Under the pieces are notes generated by a model. The model saw only the letters and a program-made list of their open reading frames with translations. It was not told where the DNA came from and ran no database searches. From DASQBT01 sp963746955 (GTDB taxonomy: Bacteria; Pseudomonadota; Gammaproteobacteria; Burkholderiales; Thiobacillaceae): a stretch of 64,000 bases of DNA. The stretch spans positions 29,643 to 93,642 of the forward strand of contig CAVVDR010000012.1 in NCBI GenBank assembly GCA_963746955.1, in the 5' to 3' direction. This document shows, piece by piece, positions 1-9,361 of this stretch (positions are counted from its first letter, which is position 1; the number at the start of each line of letters is the position of its first letter). The translations under genes and the position numbers were made by a program.

Positions 1-1
1 T

Positions 2-1375
2 TCAGTGGAAATCTTTTCCCGCGGCAGTGCCGCGCCCGAGCCTCTGGCGATTGCTCAAAAGCAGGGTGGGCGCATGCAGGTGGTGGCCTGCAATGCGGCT
101 GCTCTCGCCTGTGGGGTGCGGCTTGGTATGCCCATTTCCGCTGCCCAGGCACTGGCGGGTGGGCTCGTGGTGCGCGCGCGCGACCCGGCGGCAGAACAGG
201 AATCGCTGTCCGGCCTGGCCGCTTGGGCTGGGCGCTTCACGCCCGCCGTAAGTCTTCAACCCCCTAATGGATTGCTGCTCGAAATCGGCGGTTGTCTGCG
301 CCTGCATCACGGCCTCGATGTGCTGCTGGCTCAGGTGATAGCCGGACTGGAAGAGATGGGTTATCAATCCACCCATGCCTGCGCGCCGACCGCTCAGGGC
401 GCCTGGCTGCTGGCGCGCTCGGAAACAGGAAGTATCGTGCACGATGCGGCGCAACTGCAGTCCTCGCTTGCTGCGCTGCCGGTGAGGCTGCTCGATCAGC
501 CAGCCGGCATCCTCGACGGCCTGGAAAAAGTCGGCGTGCATACCCTGGGCGATGTCCTGAACCTGCCACGCGCCGGCGTGATACGCCGCTTCGGCGGCAG
601 GCTGCCGGACGAGCTGGATCGCGCGCTGGGCCGTCTGCCTGAGGCGCGTGCTTTTTTCGTGCCGCCGCCTGCTTTCGCGCGCCGCTTGATTCTGCCTGCA
701 CCGGTTGAGCATGCCGAGGCGCTGCTGTTCGCCGTGCGCCGCCTGTTGCCGGAACTGGAAGGCTGGCTCGATCGGCGCCAGGCCGGCGTTCAGGAACTCG
801 AACTCGTCTGTCGCCACGAGGATGCAGCAGACACCGTGGTGAAACTCGGCTTCGTCAAACCCGTGCGCGATGCCGGGCGCATATTGCTTCTGCTGCGCGA
901 AACCCTGGCCCAGATTCATTTGCCTGCGCCGGTGCACGCTATCGTGCTGGATGCCCTCCGCATCCTGCCGCTCACCGCCTCTAACGCCGACCTGTTCCAG
1001 ACCCAGGCAAGGGAAGGGGACGGCAACCTGCTGCTGGAACGCTTGCGCATCCGGCTGGGCAAGGCGGCGGTGCATGGCATCGCGCCCGCCCCCGATCACC
1101 GCCCGGAACGGGCCTGGCGGCATTGTGAAGCGGGCAATGAGGCAGCCTCGCCGGGCAATCCCCACCGCCCCCTGTGGCTGCTGCCACGACCCCTGCCTTG
1201 CCGCGACGGCCGGCTGGTGCTGAAGGCCGGACCGGAGCGCATCGAGAGCGGCTGGTGGGACGGCATGGATGTGGCGCGCGACTACTACGTGGCGCAGGAC
1301 CCAAGCGGTGCGCGGTTGTGGGTGTATTGCGAGCGCATGAGCGGCGAGTGGTTTGTGCATGGGTTGTTCGCATGA
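2..1375 (+). CDS. imuB: ImuB-type Y-family DNA polymerase-like protein (5' end outside window)
   Basis: The protein is a Y-family polymerase homologue of the ImuB type. ImuB is a catalytically degenerate subunit that brings the error-prone polymerase ImuC/DnaE2 to the beta clamp during SOS mutagenesis. The visible part begins inside the palm region (EIFSRG, then a CNAAALACGVRLGM stretch typical of the family) and ends with the usual WFVHGLFA tail. The reading frame is open to the left edge, so roughly the first 15-20 residues and the start codon lie outside. It is followed after about 70 bases by dnaE2, the standard imuA-imuB-dnaE2 cassette order; imuA would lie upstream. No LexA box can be assessed because the promoter is outside the window. 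The family assignment is firm; activity is inferred. Confidence 0.9.
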   Translation, partial: SVEIFSRGSAAPEPLAIAQKQGGRMQVVACNAAALACGVRLGMPISAAQALAGGLVVRARDPAAEQESLSGLAAWAGRFTPAVSLQPPNGLLLEIGGCLRLHHGLDVLLAQVIAGLEEMGYQSTHACAPTAQGAWLLARSETGSIVHDAAQLQSSLAALPVRLLDQPAGILDGLEKVGVHTLGDVLNLPRAGVIRRFGGRLPDELDRALGRLPEARAFFVPPPAFARRLILPAPVEHAEALLFAVRRLLPELEGWLDRRQAGVQELELVCRHEDAADTVVKLGFVKPVRDAGRILLLLRETLAQIHLPAPVHAIVLDALRILPLTASNADLFQTQAREGDGNLLLERLRIRLGKAAVHGIAPAPDHRPERAWRHCEAGNEAASPGNPHRPLWLLPRPLPCRDGRLVLKAGPERIESGWWDGMDVARDYYVAQDPSGARLWVYCERMSGEWFVHGLFA

Positions 1376-1449
1376 GGCGTGAGAGGGTCGGGGGTTGCCC
1401 GGCCAGCTCCGGCTTCACGAGCAAGGTGGCGTAAGGAACTCTTGTGGTC

Positions 1450-4400
1450 ATGGCTGGCTACGCCGAACTGCATTGCCTCTCCAATTTCAGCTTCCTGCGG
1501 GGCGCATCGCATCCGGAAGAGATGGTGGCGCGTGCGCATGAGTTGGGTTATGCGGCCCTGGCCCTGACCGACGAATGCTCCCTGGCCGGTATCGTGCGTG
1601 CCCACGTGGCGGGCAGGGCGTGCGGACTGAAGCTGATCGTGGGTAGCGAGATCCGCTGCATCGACGGTCCGCGCGTCGTGCTGCTGGCGACCGGCCGCAA
1701 TGGCTACGGCAATCTGTCGACGTTGATCACCCAAGGACGCCGCAACGCGACCAAGGGCCATTACCGGCTTGCGTTTGCGGATATCTGCAATGGGCTGCCC
1801 GGCTGCCTCACGTTGCTGCTGCCTGATCCCATGCCTTCAGTCGAACAAGCGCGCCAACTCGCGGCGGGTTTTGCCGGGCGCTCGTGGCTGGCGGTGGAAT
1901 TGTTCCGCGCCCCCGACGATGCGGAACGGCTGGCGGCAGTGAGCAAGCTGGGAGAGGCCGCCGGTCTGGCGCTGGTAGCGACAGGCGACGTGCACATGCA
2001 TGTTGCCGAACGCCGCCCGCTGCAGGATACGCTCACCGCCATCCGTCTCGGTCTGCCGGTGTCTGACGCGGGCGCTGCGCTCTATTCCAACGGCGAGCGC
2101 CATCTGCGCAAACGAGCCGACCTGGCGCGCCTGTATCCCACGCAACTGCTGCATGAAACGCTGGAAATTGCTTCGCGCTGCCATTTCTCACTCGACGAAC
2201 TGCGCTACGAATATCCCGAGGAATTGGTGCCGGCAGGGGAGACGGCCATTTCCTATCTGCGATCCCTGACCGAGGAAGGGCTCATGCGGCGCTTCCCGGA
2301 TGGGGTGCCGGACAAGGTGCGCGCCATGGTGGAGTATGAACTTGCTCTCATCGCGGAGCTGAAATACGAGCCATATTTTCTGACGGTGCACGACATCGTG
2401 CGCTTCGCCCGCAGCCGCGGCATCCTGTGCCAGGGGCGCGGCTCGGCGGCCAATTCCACGGTGTGCTACGCATTGCAGATCACCGAAGTAAACCCGGCCT
2501 GCATGGCCATGCTGTTCGAGCGTTTCATTTCGCGCGAGCGCAACGAGCCGCCCGACATCGATGTGGATTTCGAGCATGAGCGGCGCGAGGAGGTGATCCA
2601 GTACCTGTATGCGAAATATGGCCGAGATCGCGCCGCGCTGGCCGCCACCGTGATCACGTACCGGCCCAAAAGCGCGATGCGTGACGTCGGCAAGGCGCTC
2701 GGCTTCGACCTGGAACAGGTCGACCGGCTGGCAAAATCCATGGCCTGGTGGGACGGCCGTCAGGTGCTGCCGCAACGTCTCGCCGAAGCCGGCTTCGATC
2801 CCGACAATGGCAAGGTGGCGCTGCTGATGCGGCTGGTCGACGATCTGGTCGGCTTTCCGCGCCACCTGTCGCAGCACGTCGGCGGTTTTGTGATTGCGCG
2901 CGGCAAGCTCTCGCAACTGGTGCCGATTGAGAACGCGGCGATGGCCGAGCGCACCGTGATCCAGTGGGACAAGGACGACCTCGACGCGCTCGGCCTGCTG
3001 AAGGTCGACGTGCTGGCGCTGGGCATGCTCTCCGCCATCCGCCGTGCGCTCGATCTGGTCAGCGCAGTGCGCGGCAAGACCATGACGCTGGCGGACATTC
3101 CGCGCGAAGATCCGGCGGTGTACGACATGATCGGCCATGCCGATACGGTGGGCGTGTTCCAGATCGAGTCGCGCGCGCAGATGGCCATGCTGCCGCGCAT
3201 GAAGCCGCGCCGTTTCTATGATTTGGTGATCGAGGTCGCCATCGTGCGGCCGGGCCCGATCCAGGGTGGCATGGTGCATCCCTATCTGCGCCGTCGCCAG
3301 GGCCTGGAGCCGGTGAGCTACCCGAGCGAAGATGTGAAGAGTGTGCTGGAGCGTACCTTGGGCGTGCCGATTTTCCAGGAGCAGGTGATGCGGCTGGCGG
3401 TGGTGGCCGCCGGGTTCACACCGGGCGAGGCCGACCAGGTGCGGCGCTCGATGGCGGCGTGGCGGCGCAAGGGCGGGCTGGAGCAGTTCGAGCGGCGCCT
3501 CGTCGAAGGCATGCGCGCGCGCGGTTATAAGGAAACGTTTGCGCGGCAGATCTTCCAGCAGATCCAGGGCTTCGGCGAATACGGCTTCCCCGAATCCCAC
3601 GCCGCGAGCTTCGCGTTGCTGGTCTATGTGTCGGCCTGGCTCAAATTGTACGAATCGGCCGCCTTCGCCTGCGCGCTCCTGAACAGCCAGCCCATGGGCT
3701 TCTACGCCCCTGCGCAGATCGTGCAGGATGCGCGCCGCCATGGCGTGGAGATACAGCCGGTGAACGTGACGGCAAGCGACTGGGATTGCACGCTGGAGTC
3801 AGGGATCAGAAATCAGGAATCAGGAATCAGAAGGAAGGCACCATTCACCCCTCTCCCGGGAGAGGGGACGGGGGTGAGGGGGTTGAAAGGAGCGGGGAGA
3901 GAGGCCGGGGGTGAGGGGCACGCCTCACGCCTCACACCTCACGCCTCACGTCACAGCGCGCCTGCGCTGCGTCTCGGCCTGCGCATGGTCAACGGCTTCT
4001 CGCTCGAAGGCGCGGCGCGTCTCATCGCTGCGCGCGCACAAAAACCTTTCGAGAGCGTGGAAGATCTGGCCCTGCGCGGCGGGTTGGATAAGCGCGACCT
4101 CAAGTGCCTGGCTGCGGCCGGCGCGCTGGCAGAACTCGCTGGCCACCGCCGCCAAGCTTACTGGGCGGTGGCCGGCATCGAACCGGCCACGCCATTGACC
4201 GACGCCCCGGTCGAAGAAATGCAGCCGCAACTGCTTGCACCAACCGAAGGCCAGGACCTGGTGGCTGATTACGCCAGCCTGGGCCTCACCCTGGGCCGCC
4301 ATCCACTCGCTCTGCTAAGGCCACATCTGCAGCGCCAGCGGCTGGTCAGCGCCGCGCAGTTGCGCAACCTGCCGCACGGAAAAATCACCCGCGCCGCCGG

Positions 4401-4662
4401 CCTGGTGATCAGCCGCCAGCATCCCGGTACCGCCAGCGGTGTGACCTTCCTCACCCTGGAGGACGAGACCGGATCGATCAACGTGGTGGTGTGGCGCGAC
4501 CTCGCCGATCGCCAGCGCCGCGAACTGCTGGGCTCTCGCCTGCTGGCGGTGTACGGCGTGCTGGAACGGCAGGGCGAGGTGGTGCATCTGATCGCCGGCC
4601 GGTTGAGGGATATGACGCCGCTCTTGGGCAATCTCACGACGCAGTCGCGGGATTTTCATTGA
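1450..4662 (+). CDS. dnaE2: Error-prone DNA polymerase DnaE2 (ImuC)
   Basis: This is a C-family polymerase of the error-prone type that carries out damage-induced translesion synthesis with ImuB. The N-terminal PHP domain starts with AELHCLSNFSFLRGASHP, the catalytic aspartates lie in PPDIDVDFEHERR near residue 370, and a C-terminal OB-fold segment contains TFLTLEDETGSINVVVW. I use ATG 1450; a GTG six bases earlier is possible. The protein is about 1,070 residues, slightly long for the family, because about 55 residues encoded by low-complexity repeats (3797-3956) sit between DWDCTLE and LRLGLRMVNGFS. The frame stays open through the insert, so the gene may still work. It forms an operon with imuB. 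Confidence 0.95.
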   Translation: MAGYAELHCLSNFSFLRGASHPEEMVARAHELGYAALALTDECSLAGIVRAHVAGRACGLKLIVGSEIRCIDGPRVVLLATGRNGYGNLSTLITQGRRNATKGHYRLAFADICNGLPGCLTLLLPDPMPSVEQARQLAAGFAGRSWLAVELFRAPDDAERLAAVSKLGEAAGLALVATGDVHMHVAERRPLQDTLTAIRLGLPVSDAGAALYSNGERHLRKRADLARLYPTQLLHETLEIASRCHFSLDELRYEYPEELVPAGETAISYLRSLTEEGLMRRFPDGVPDKVRAMVEYELALIAELKYEPYFLTVHDIVRFARSRGILCQGRGSAANSTVCYALQITEVNPACMAMLFERFISRERNEPPDIDVDFEHERREEVIQYLYAKYGRDRAALAATVITYRPKSAMRDVGKALGFDLEQVDRLAKSMAWWDGRQVLPQRLAEAGFDPDNGKVALLMRLVDDLVGFPRHLSQHVGGFVIARGKLSQLVPIENAAMAERTVIQWDKDDLDALGLLKVDVLALGMLSAIRRALDLVSAVRGKTMTLADIPREDPAVYDMIGHADTVGVFQIESRAQMAMLPRMKPRRFYDLVIEVAIVRPGPIQGGMVHPYLRRRQGLEPVSYPSEDVKSVLERTLGVPIFQEQVMRLAVVAAGFTPGEADQVRRSMAAWRRKGGLEQFERRLVEGMRARGYKETFARQIFQQIQGFGEYGFPESHAASFALLVYVSAWLKLYESAAFACALLNSQPMGFYAPAQIVQDARRHGVEIQPVNVTASDWDCTLESGIRNQESGIRRKAPFTPLPGEGTGVRGLKGAGREAGGEGHASRLTPHASRHSAPALRLGLRMVNGFSLEGAARLIAARAQKPFESVEDLALRGGLDKRDLKCLAAAGALAELAGHRRQAYWAVAGIEPATPLTDAPVEEMQPQLLAPTEGQDLVADYASLGLTLGRHPLALLRPHLQRQRLVSAAQLRNLPHGKITRAAGLVISRQHPGTASGVTFLTLEDETGSINVVVWRDLADRQRRELLGSRLLAVYGVLERQGEVVHLIAGRLRDMTPLLGNLTTQSRDFH
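3797..3956 (+). repeat. In-frame repeat insert inside dnaE2
   Basis: About 160 bases inside dnaE2 consist of short repeats: tandem ATCAGGA-like units at the left, a palindrome built on CTCCCGGGAG flanked by C- and G-runs, a second G-rich GGGGGTGAGGGG repeat, and four CACGCCTCA-like units at the right. They replace a variable linker in the polymerase and keep the frame. Such units normally sit between genes, so this looks like an invasion or expansion of intergenic repeats into a coding region. Confidence 0.75.
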
Positions 4663-4725
4663 GGGCGCCACCCATCTGTGGGGCTGAACTACTGGCATGA
4701 TCGATACGGGAGAACGGCTGGGTAC

Positions 4726-6408
4726 GGCCCAGACCGTGTAAAAACGTAATCATTGTCTATCCTGAACCAACGCGGTGTTTTGGGAGAGACGGGTGAAGCG
4801 ATTTGTTCAAGGCGAGAGTCGAACCCAGAGCACGTTGTTACCGGAAAGCCTCGACGACTATGTTTCCGATACCAACCCGGTTCGGGTCGTTGATGTCTTC
4901 GTCGATGAACTGGATCTGGGCAGGCTGGGATTTGAAGGCGTCGATCCGGCGGAGACAGGCAGGCCCGCATATCACCCGGCGGTGTTACTCAAGATCTATA
5001 TCTACGGTTACCTCAATCGGATTCAATCGAGTCGGCGCCTGGAGCGCGAGGCGCAACGTAATGTTGAACTGATGTGGCTGACGGGGCGGCTGATGCCTGA
5101 CTTCAAGACCATCGCCAACTTCCGCAAGGACAACGGCAAAGCCATCCGCAACGTGTGCCGGCAGTTCGTGGTGTTGTGCCAGCAGCTCGGCCTGTTCACG
5201 GACGCGCTGGTGGCGATCGACGGCAGCAAGTTCAAGGCGGTCAACAACCGCGACCGCAACTTCACCAGTGCCAAGCTGAAGCGGCGGATGGAAGAGATTG
5301 AATCGAGCATCAACCGCTATCTCACGGCGCTGGATACGGCAGACCGGCAAGAGCCTGCCACGGCGCAAGCCAGGACTGAACGGTTAAAGGACAAGATTGC
5401 CGCCCTGAAGGTCCAGATGCAGAAACTTCAGGAAATCGAAGTCCAGCTCAATGAGACGCCCGACAAGCAGATTTCCCTGACCGACCCGGATGCCCGCTCG
5501 ATGAAGACGCGTGGCACCGGAATCGTTGGCTACAACGTCCAGACCGCGGTTGATGCCAAACACCATCTGATCGTTGCACATGAAGTCACCAACGACGGAT
5601 TAGACCGAGACCAACTGACATCAATGGCCAATCAAGCACGCGATGCCATAGGAACCCAGGAGTTGACCGCGATTGCAGACCGGGGTTATTTCAAGAGCGA
5701 AGAAATCCTGGCCTGCCATGATGCGGGCATCAGCGTGTTCGTTGCCAAGTCGGATACCTCCAATGCGACGGCCCATGGGCGGTTCGGCAAGGGGGATTTT
5801 ATTTACCATGCCAAGCGTGACGAATACCGATGCCCTGCCGGTGAGCGCCTGACTCGACGTTGTGTGACCCATGACAATGGTCTTCTCTATCATCGTTACT
5901 GGAGTTCGAACTGCATATCATGCAGGATGAAGGCACAGTGCACCCCCGGCCAGGAGCGTCGAGTGACACGCTGGGAGCATGAAGAGATTCTGGAGGCCAT
6001 GCAAACCCGCCTGGATCATGCCCCAGAGATCATGCGCATTCGTCGCCAAACCGTCGAGCATCCGTTTGGAACGATCAAGTCCTGGATGGGCGCCACCCAC
6101 TTCCTGACAAGGACCCTGCATCGGGTCAGCACCGAGATGAGCCTGCATGTGCTCGCCTACAACCTGAAGCGTGTGATGAAGCTGCTAGGAATTGGTGCCC
6201 TGATGGAGGCGATGATGGCCTGAGGCCATTCATCGCTATCTTAACCACGACCCCGCGGCTTCCCCAGACACTATTCCGCAGTAGGTCACCAAAAGAATCG
6301 TGCTGGCAATTAGCGAACTTCCTCCAAGACGTTCAACGCTGCGACAAAAGCCATCAGGTGGGAGATCACCGAACGCTGAACATCATGCGTTTTTACACAC
6401 TCTGGGCC
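4726..6408 (+). mobile_element. IS1182-family insertion sequence
   Basis: The element is bounded by inverted repeats: GGCCCAGACCGTGTAAAAACG at 4726-4746 and its reverse complement with two mismatches at 6388-6408. It encloses a single transposase gene. I saw no convincing target duplication (left flank GTAC, right flank ATGA). The length, about 1.68 kb, fits the family. The right inverted repeat lies some 165 bases beyond the transposase stop. Confidence 0.85.
4793..6223 (+). CDS. IS1182-family transposase
   Basis: This is a DDE transposase of the IS1182 type. The N-terminal DUF772-like region carries the family pattern YHPAVLLKIYIYGYLNRIQSS, followed by a coiled region and the RNase-H-like catalytic part (VAIDGSKF for the first Asp; TAIADRGYFKSEE for the second). 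The C-terminus has RRQTVEHPFGTIKSWMG, the typical last acidic region. The GTG at 4793 gives the expected MKRFVQGE-like start; a longer reading from 4775 is less likely. At 476 residues it appears full length, so the copy may be active. Confidence 0.93.
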   Translation: MKRFVQGESRTQSTLLPESLDDYVSDTNPVRVVDVFVDELDLGRLGFEGVDPAETGRPAYHPAVLLKIYIYGYLNRIQSSRRLEREAQRNVELMWLTGRLMPDFKTIANFRKDNGKAIRNVCRQFVVLCQQLGLFTDALVAIDGSKFKAVNNRDRNFTSAKLKRRMEEIESSINRYLTALDTADRQEPATAQARTERLKDKIAALKVQMQKLQEIEVQLNETPDKQISLTDPDARSMKTRGTGIVGYNVQTAVDAKHHLIVAHEVTNDGLDRDQLTSMANQARDAIGTQELTAIADRGYFKSEEILACHDAGISVFVAKSDTSNATAHGRFGKGDFIYHAKRDEYRCPAGERLTRRCVTHDNGLLYHRYWSSNCISCRMKAQCTPGQERRVTRWEHEEILEAMQTRLDHAPEIMRIRRQTVEHPFGTIKSWMGATHFLTRTLHRVSTEMSLHVLAYNLKRVMKLLGIGALMEAMMA

Positions 6409-6584
6409 ATGAGCGGACCGTCATTCCATTCGCCGGAAACGGACATCTAGCCGTATTATCATCACACATGCAGACTGACAACATCAGCACAGTCATAATG
6501 AATCAAGCGACTGCCGCACATCGGCGTGTCCCAAGAATTTGGATCGTCCCGACTGGCCTGCCTTGTGAATAACTCTTAGACTAC

Positions 6585-7409
6585 ATGGGCATGGCGCAAT
6601 TCCGAAGAAGCTTGCAGAAAGCCCGGGATCAACTTGCCCGAGTTCAGCGACCGATCACCTCACTGATCGGAGCGCTCGCCGAGCATCGCACTCTTATTGC
6701 ATCCATCGCAGCGCTTTCGCTACTCTTCTTCTTTATGTGGCAGTTTGGCAAGGGCGCTTGGAAAGAGTTTGGACTTAACGCTTTCAGCGAAACTATTGGA
6801 ATTGGAATTACGGTCTTCTTGATCGATCAACTCCTAAAGAAGCAGGAACAGAGAAGGAGGCGGCCCCTTGAACTCGCCGCCTTCGCTGACGTGCAAGACT
6901 TTGTGGATGGCCTCGCCGTATTCTGGATCAATGTGTATAACTGGTCGGGGCAAGGAGAAATGCCTCCGCCACCGCAGCCTCCGTCGACGGCGGAATTTTT
7001 GACAATGCGCTACTTCGACACAATGCGCACTCGACTAAACCTTGATTCCGAAGCGTGCGTTTCGCCTAAGCGTTCTTGGTGGAGATACCTCCCACAAGCA
7101 GAAAGTGAATTCCGTCGCAAAGGTGAGCAAATTCTTGAACGACATGCCGCTGTTCTCGATCCTCACGCATATCTTCTTGTTCACAAGATACTGAACGGAT
7201 TTCTAGACCCTAACATTGGCCTCAACAATCTTGCAGCACTTCGGGAAGTTGGTGATTCAGGTGATGAAGAGCGATGGAGTATGTTCCCTGAAGGCTCTAG
7301 ACATCGCTTGGGCAGATATTGGGTAGTGTTTGAACATAGTCTTGCTGACGTTGCTGCCCTGCACAAATGGTATCGAGATCACAAAAAGGCTTTCCTTGGC
7401 CATGATTAG
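6585..7409 (+). CDS. Two-TM protein of unknown function
   Basis: I do not recognise this 274-residue protein. It has a basic N-terminus, a hydrophobic segment at about residues 45-62 (LIASIAALSLLFFFMWQF) and a second at about 72-88 (ETIGIGITVFLIDQLL). A basic KKQEQRRRR stop-transfer patch and a cytoplasmic domain of roughly 180 residues rich in Trp, Phe and Arg follow. It stands alone between the IS1182 element and a convergent MFS gene, with base composition lower in GC than its neighbours, so it may be accessory cargo. The ATG at 6591 is an alternative start. Confidence 0.6.
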   Translation: MGMAQFRRSLQKARDQLARVQRPITSLIGALAEHRTLIASIAALSLLFFFMWQFGKGAWKEFGLNAFSETIGIGITVFLIDQLLKKQEQRRRRPLELAAFADVQDFVDGLAVFWINVYNWSGQGEMPPPPQPPSTAEFLTMRYFDTMRTRLNLDSEACVSPKRSWWRYLPQAESEFRRKGEQILERHAAVLDPHAYLLVHKILNGFLDPNIGLNNLAALREVGDSGDEERWSMFPEGSRHRLGRYWVVFEHSLADVAALHKWYRDHKKAFLGHD

Positions 7410-7614
7410 AAGGCTGCCTAACATGCGTAGCGGATGACCATCGGCAAACATCTGATTCAATCGCACGCTGTGGCTCAGCAGCACCGGATCGCAAGTGTCA
7501 AACGTCCGCATTCTGAACCCGCCAACTTCCGTTTAGGGTCGAGAGTGGCCAGTCGCTGATCGTTCCGCAACGGACCAGTTCATGGTCGATTTTCTCGGTC
7601 GCGCCGTGATTCAG

Positions 7615-9213
7615 CTAGTTCCATCCCGCCACCAAGTGAGTCACCTTGGGAAGCGCGCTGCCGAGATGAAACGCCCGTGTCTTTTCGATGACATCGTGAT
7701 CCGCAACCGTCACCCGTTCATGCTGGCGCAAGTGCTCGAGCCATGATTCGACCATGAAACATTCCACCATGCGTTCCGGACGTTCAATATCGCTGAACAA
7801 TTCCCACATGAATGCGCCGTCGCGTCGCCTGAGCCTGCGCATTTGATGCATGACCCTGGTGAATTCATGCAGTCGTGCCGGATCGATCTGGTATTCGACC
7901 GTCACCATGACCGGCCCCCGATCGACTTCACGCTCGTCAGCCATCATCGGTGTTGGCCAGTACAACGACGGCGAAAGATCTTGCACGTCATGCTGTCCGA
8001 TCCGGTAGCGCCAGGTCGCGACGATTCCGACAAGCGCGCCGACTGCTGCCAGCGTCAATGAGGACGGGATGCCCACCCATGAGGCGATCTGCCCCCATAG
8101 TGCGCTGCCCGCAGCCATGCCTCCCATGAAGACGACCCAGAAGAGCGCTAGTCCTCGTGCTCGCACCCAGGCCGGCAGGGCGGTCTGGGCGGCCGTCATG
8201 ATTGACGACACGACGCTGATCCAGGCTGCTCCCGTCAACAGCATTGCAACTCCGGCCGTGTAAACGTTCCCGCTATGGGCAAGCGCCAGCATGGCCAGCG
8301 AATACAGCACAGTAGCGCCTGCCACGCTCCAGTCGCGCGATAAGCGGGCGTGAACTTGGGGCAGCAGTAATGCGCCCGCAATCGCACCTAAACCCATGCA
8401 AGCCAGGAACAGTCCATATGTGCCCGGACCACTGTTCAACTGTTGCCGAACGATGAGAGGCAGCAATGCCCAGGATGCGCTTGCGAACACGAAGAAGCCC
8501 GCTCCCCGCGTCAGCACCGCACGCAGCTCGGGAGAATGCCGCGCATAACGCAGCCCGGCTCGAACCGCTCCGGCGACGCGCTCGGCAGGCAATTCACTCA
8601 TCGATTGCGGACGCTGCCAACTCATAAGGGCGGCAATGACGGCAACAAATGAAACGGCATTCAGGATGAAGACCATCCCGGACCCGGCCGCGGCAACAAT
8701 CAGTCCGGCAAGAGCAGGCCCGACAGATCGGGCCACATTCATCCCTATCGTGTTCAAGCCGATGGCCGCCTGGAGTTCGGCCCGCTGCACCAACTCCGGG
8801 GTGATCGCACCCCAGGCCGGCATCATCATTGCGGTGCCTATGCCAAGTGCGAAGGTAAGGAACAACAGGATAGTGGCGGTCGTCAACCCCGCAAGCGTCA
8901 ATATGCCAAGCGTTGCGGCAGTGATCATCATCCAGACCTGCGACGTGATCAGGTAGCGCCGGCGGTCGACGATATCGGCGAGGGCCCCCGCAGGCAGCGC
9001 AAGAAGAAATACCGGCGCTGTGGTGGCCGCCTGCACCAGGGCCACCATCAAGGGGCTGGGTGCGAGCGAGGTCATGAGCCAGCCGGCGCCGACCTCATGC
9101 ATCCAGGAACCGATATTCGAGACCACCGAAGCGATCCACAGCATCCTGAACACCCTATGACGCAATGGTGCCCAGGGGGACGCGGATGAATCTTTGGGGA
9201 TGTCAACGGTCAT
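7615..9213 (-). CDS. MFS exporter (MFS_3 / EntS-like) with C-terminal dimeric-barrel domain
   Basis: The first 400 residues form a 12-TM major facilitator of the MFS_3 group, which includes the enterobactin exporter EntS and multidrug exporters. The segment after the first helices has LALPAGALADIVDRRR, the MFS loop 2-3 motif. After the last helix, residues of about 430-532 form a soluble segment (VMVTVEYQIDPARLHEF, HERVTVADHDVIEK) resembling the antibiotic-biosynthesis-monooxygenase type dimeric alpha-beta barrel. This fusion recurs in the family; what the extra domain does is not known to me. The ATG at 9211-9213 fits. The gene is single and convergent with the gene to its left. Substrate unknown. 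Confidence 0.88.
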   Translation of the reverse strand: MTVDIPKDSSASPWAPLRHRVFRMLWIASVVSNIGSWMHEVGAGWLMTSLAPSPLMVALVQAATTAPVFLLALPAGALADIVDRRRYLITSQVWMMITAATLGILTLAGLTTATILLFLTFALGIGTAMMMPAWGAITPELVQRAELQAAIGLNTIGMNVARSVGPALAGLIVAAAGSGMVFILNAVSFVAVIAALMSWQRPQSMSELPAERVAGAVRAGLRYARHSPELRAVLTRGAGFFVFASASWALLPLIVRQQLNSGPGTYGLFLACMGLGAIAGALLLPQVHARLSRDWSVAGATVLYSLAMLALAHSGNVYTAGVAMLLTGAAWISVVSSIMTAAQTALPAWVRARGLALFWVVFMGGMAAGSALWGQIASWVGIPSSLTLAAVGALVGIVATWRYRIGQHDVQDLSPSLYWPTPMMADEREVDRGPVMVTVEYQIDPARLHEFTRVMHQMRRLRRRDGAFMWELFSDIERPERMVECFMVESWLEHLRQHERVTVADHDVIEKTRAFHLGSALPKVTHLVAGWN

Positions 9214-9361
9214 GACTTTTCCACGTTATGCACCTTTCAACGCCAGGCAATAAGGGGTCGAATTGTATGCGTAACGCCGTGCAAAATTGCCCGCGCCGCC
9301 AGGCTCCAGCAATGGCTGTTCCGCAAGAAAATCCGCAGGTAGACCGGGATTAAACTGCCCC

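Noticed and set aside
2..1360. Long open frame on the minus strand opposite imuB
   Set aside because: It mirrors a GC-rich coding region and has no family resemblance.
3925..3956. Regular CACGCCTCA units as a CRISPR array
   Set aside because: Units are 9-10 bases, adjacent, without spacers, and lie in a coding frame. No cas genes are in the window.
6300..6572. 90-residue open frame after the IS1182 transposase
   Set aside because: It runs across the IS right end with no ribosome site or known motif.
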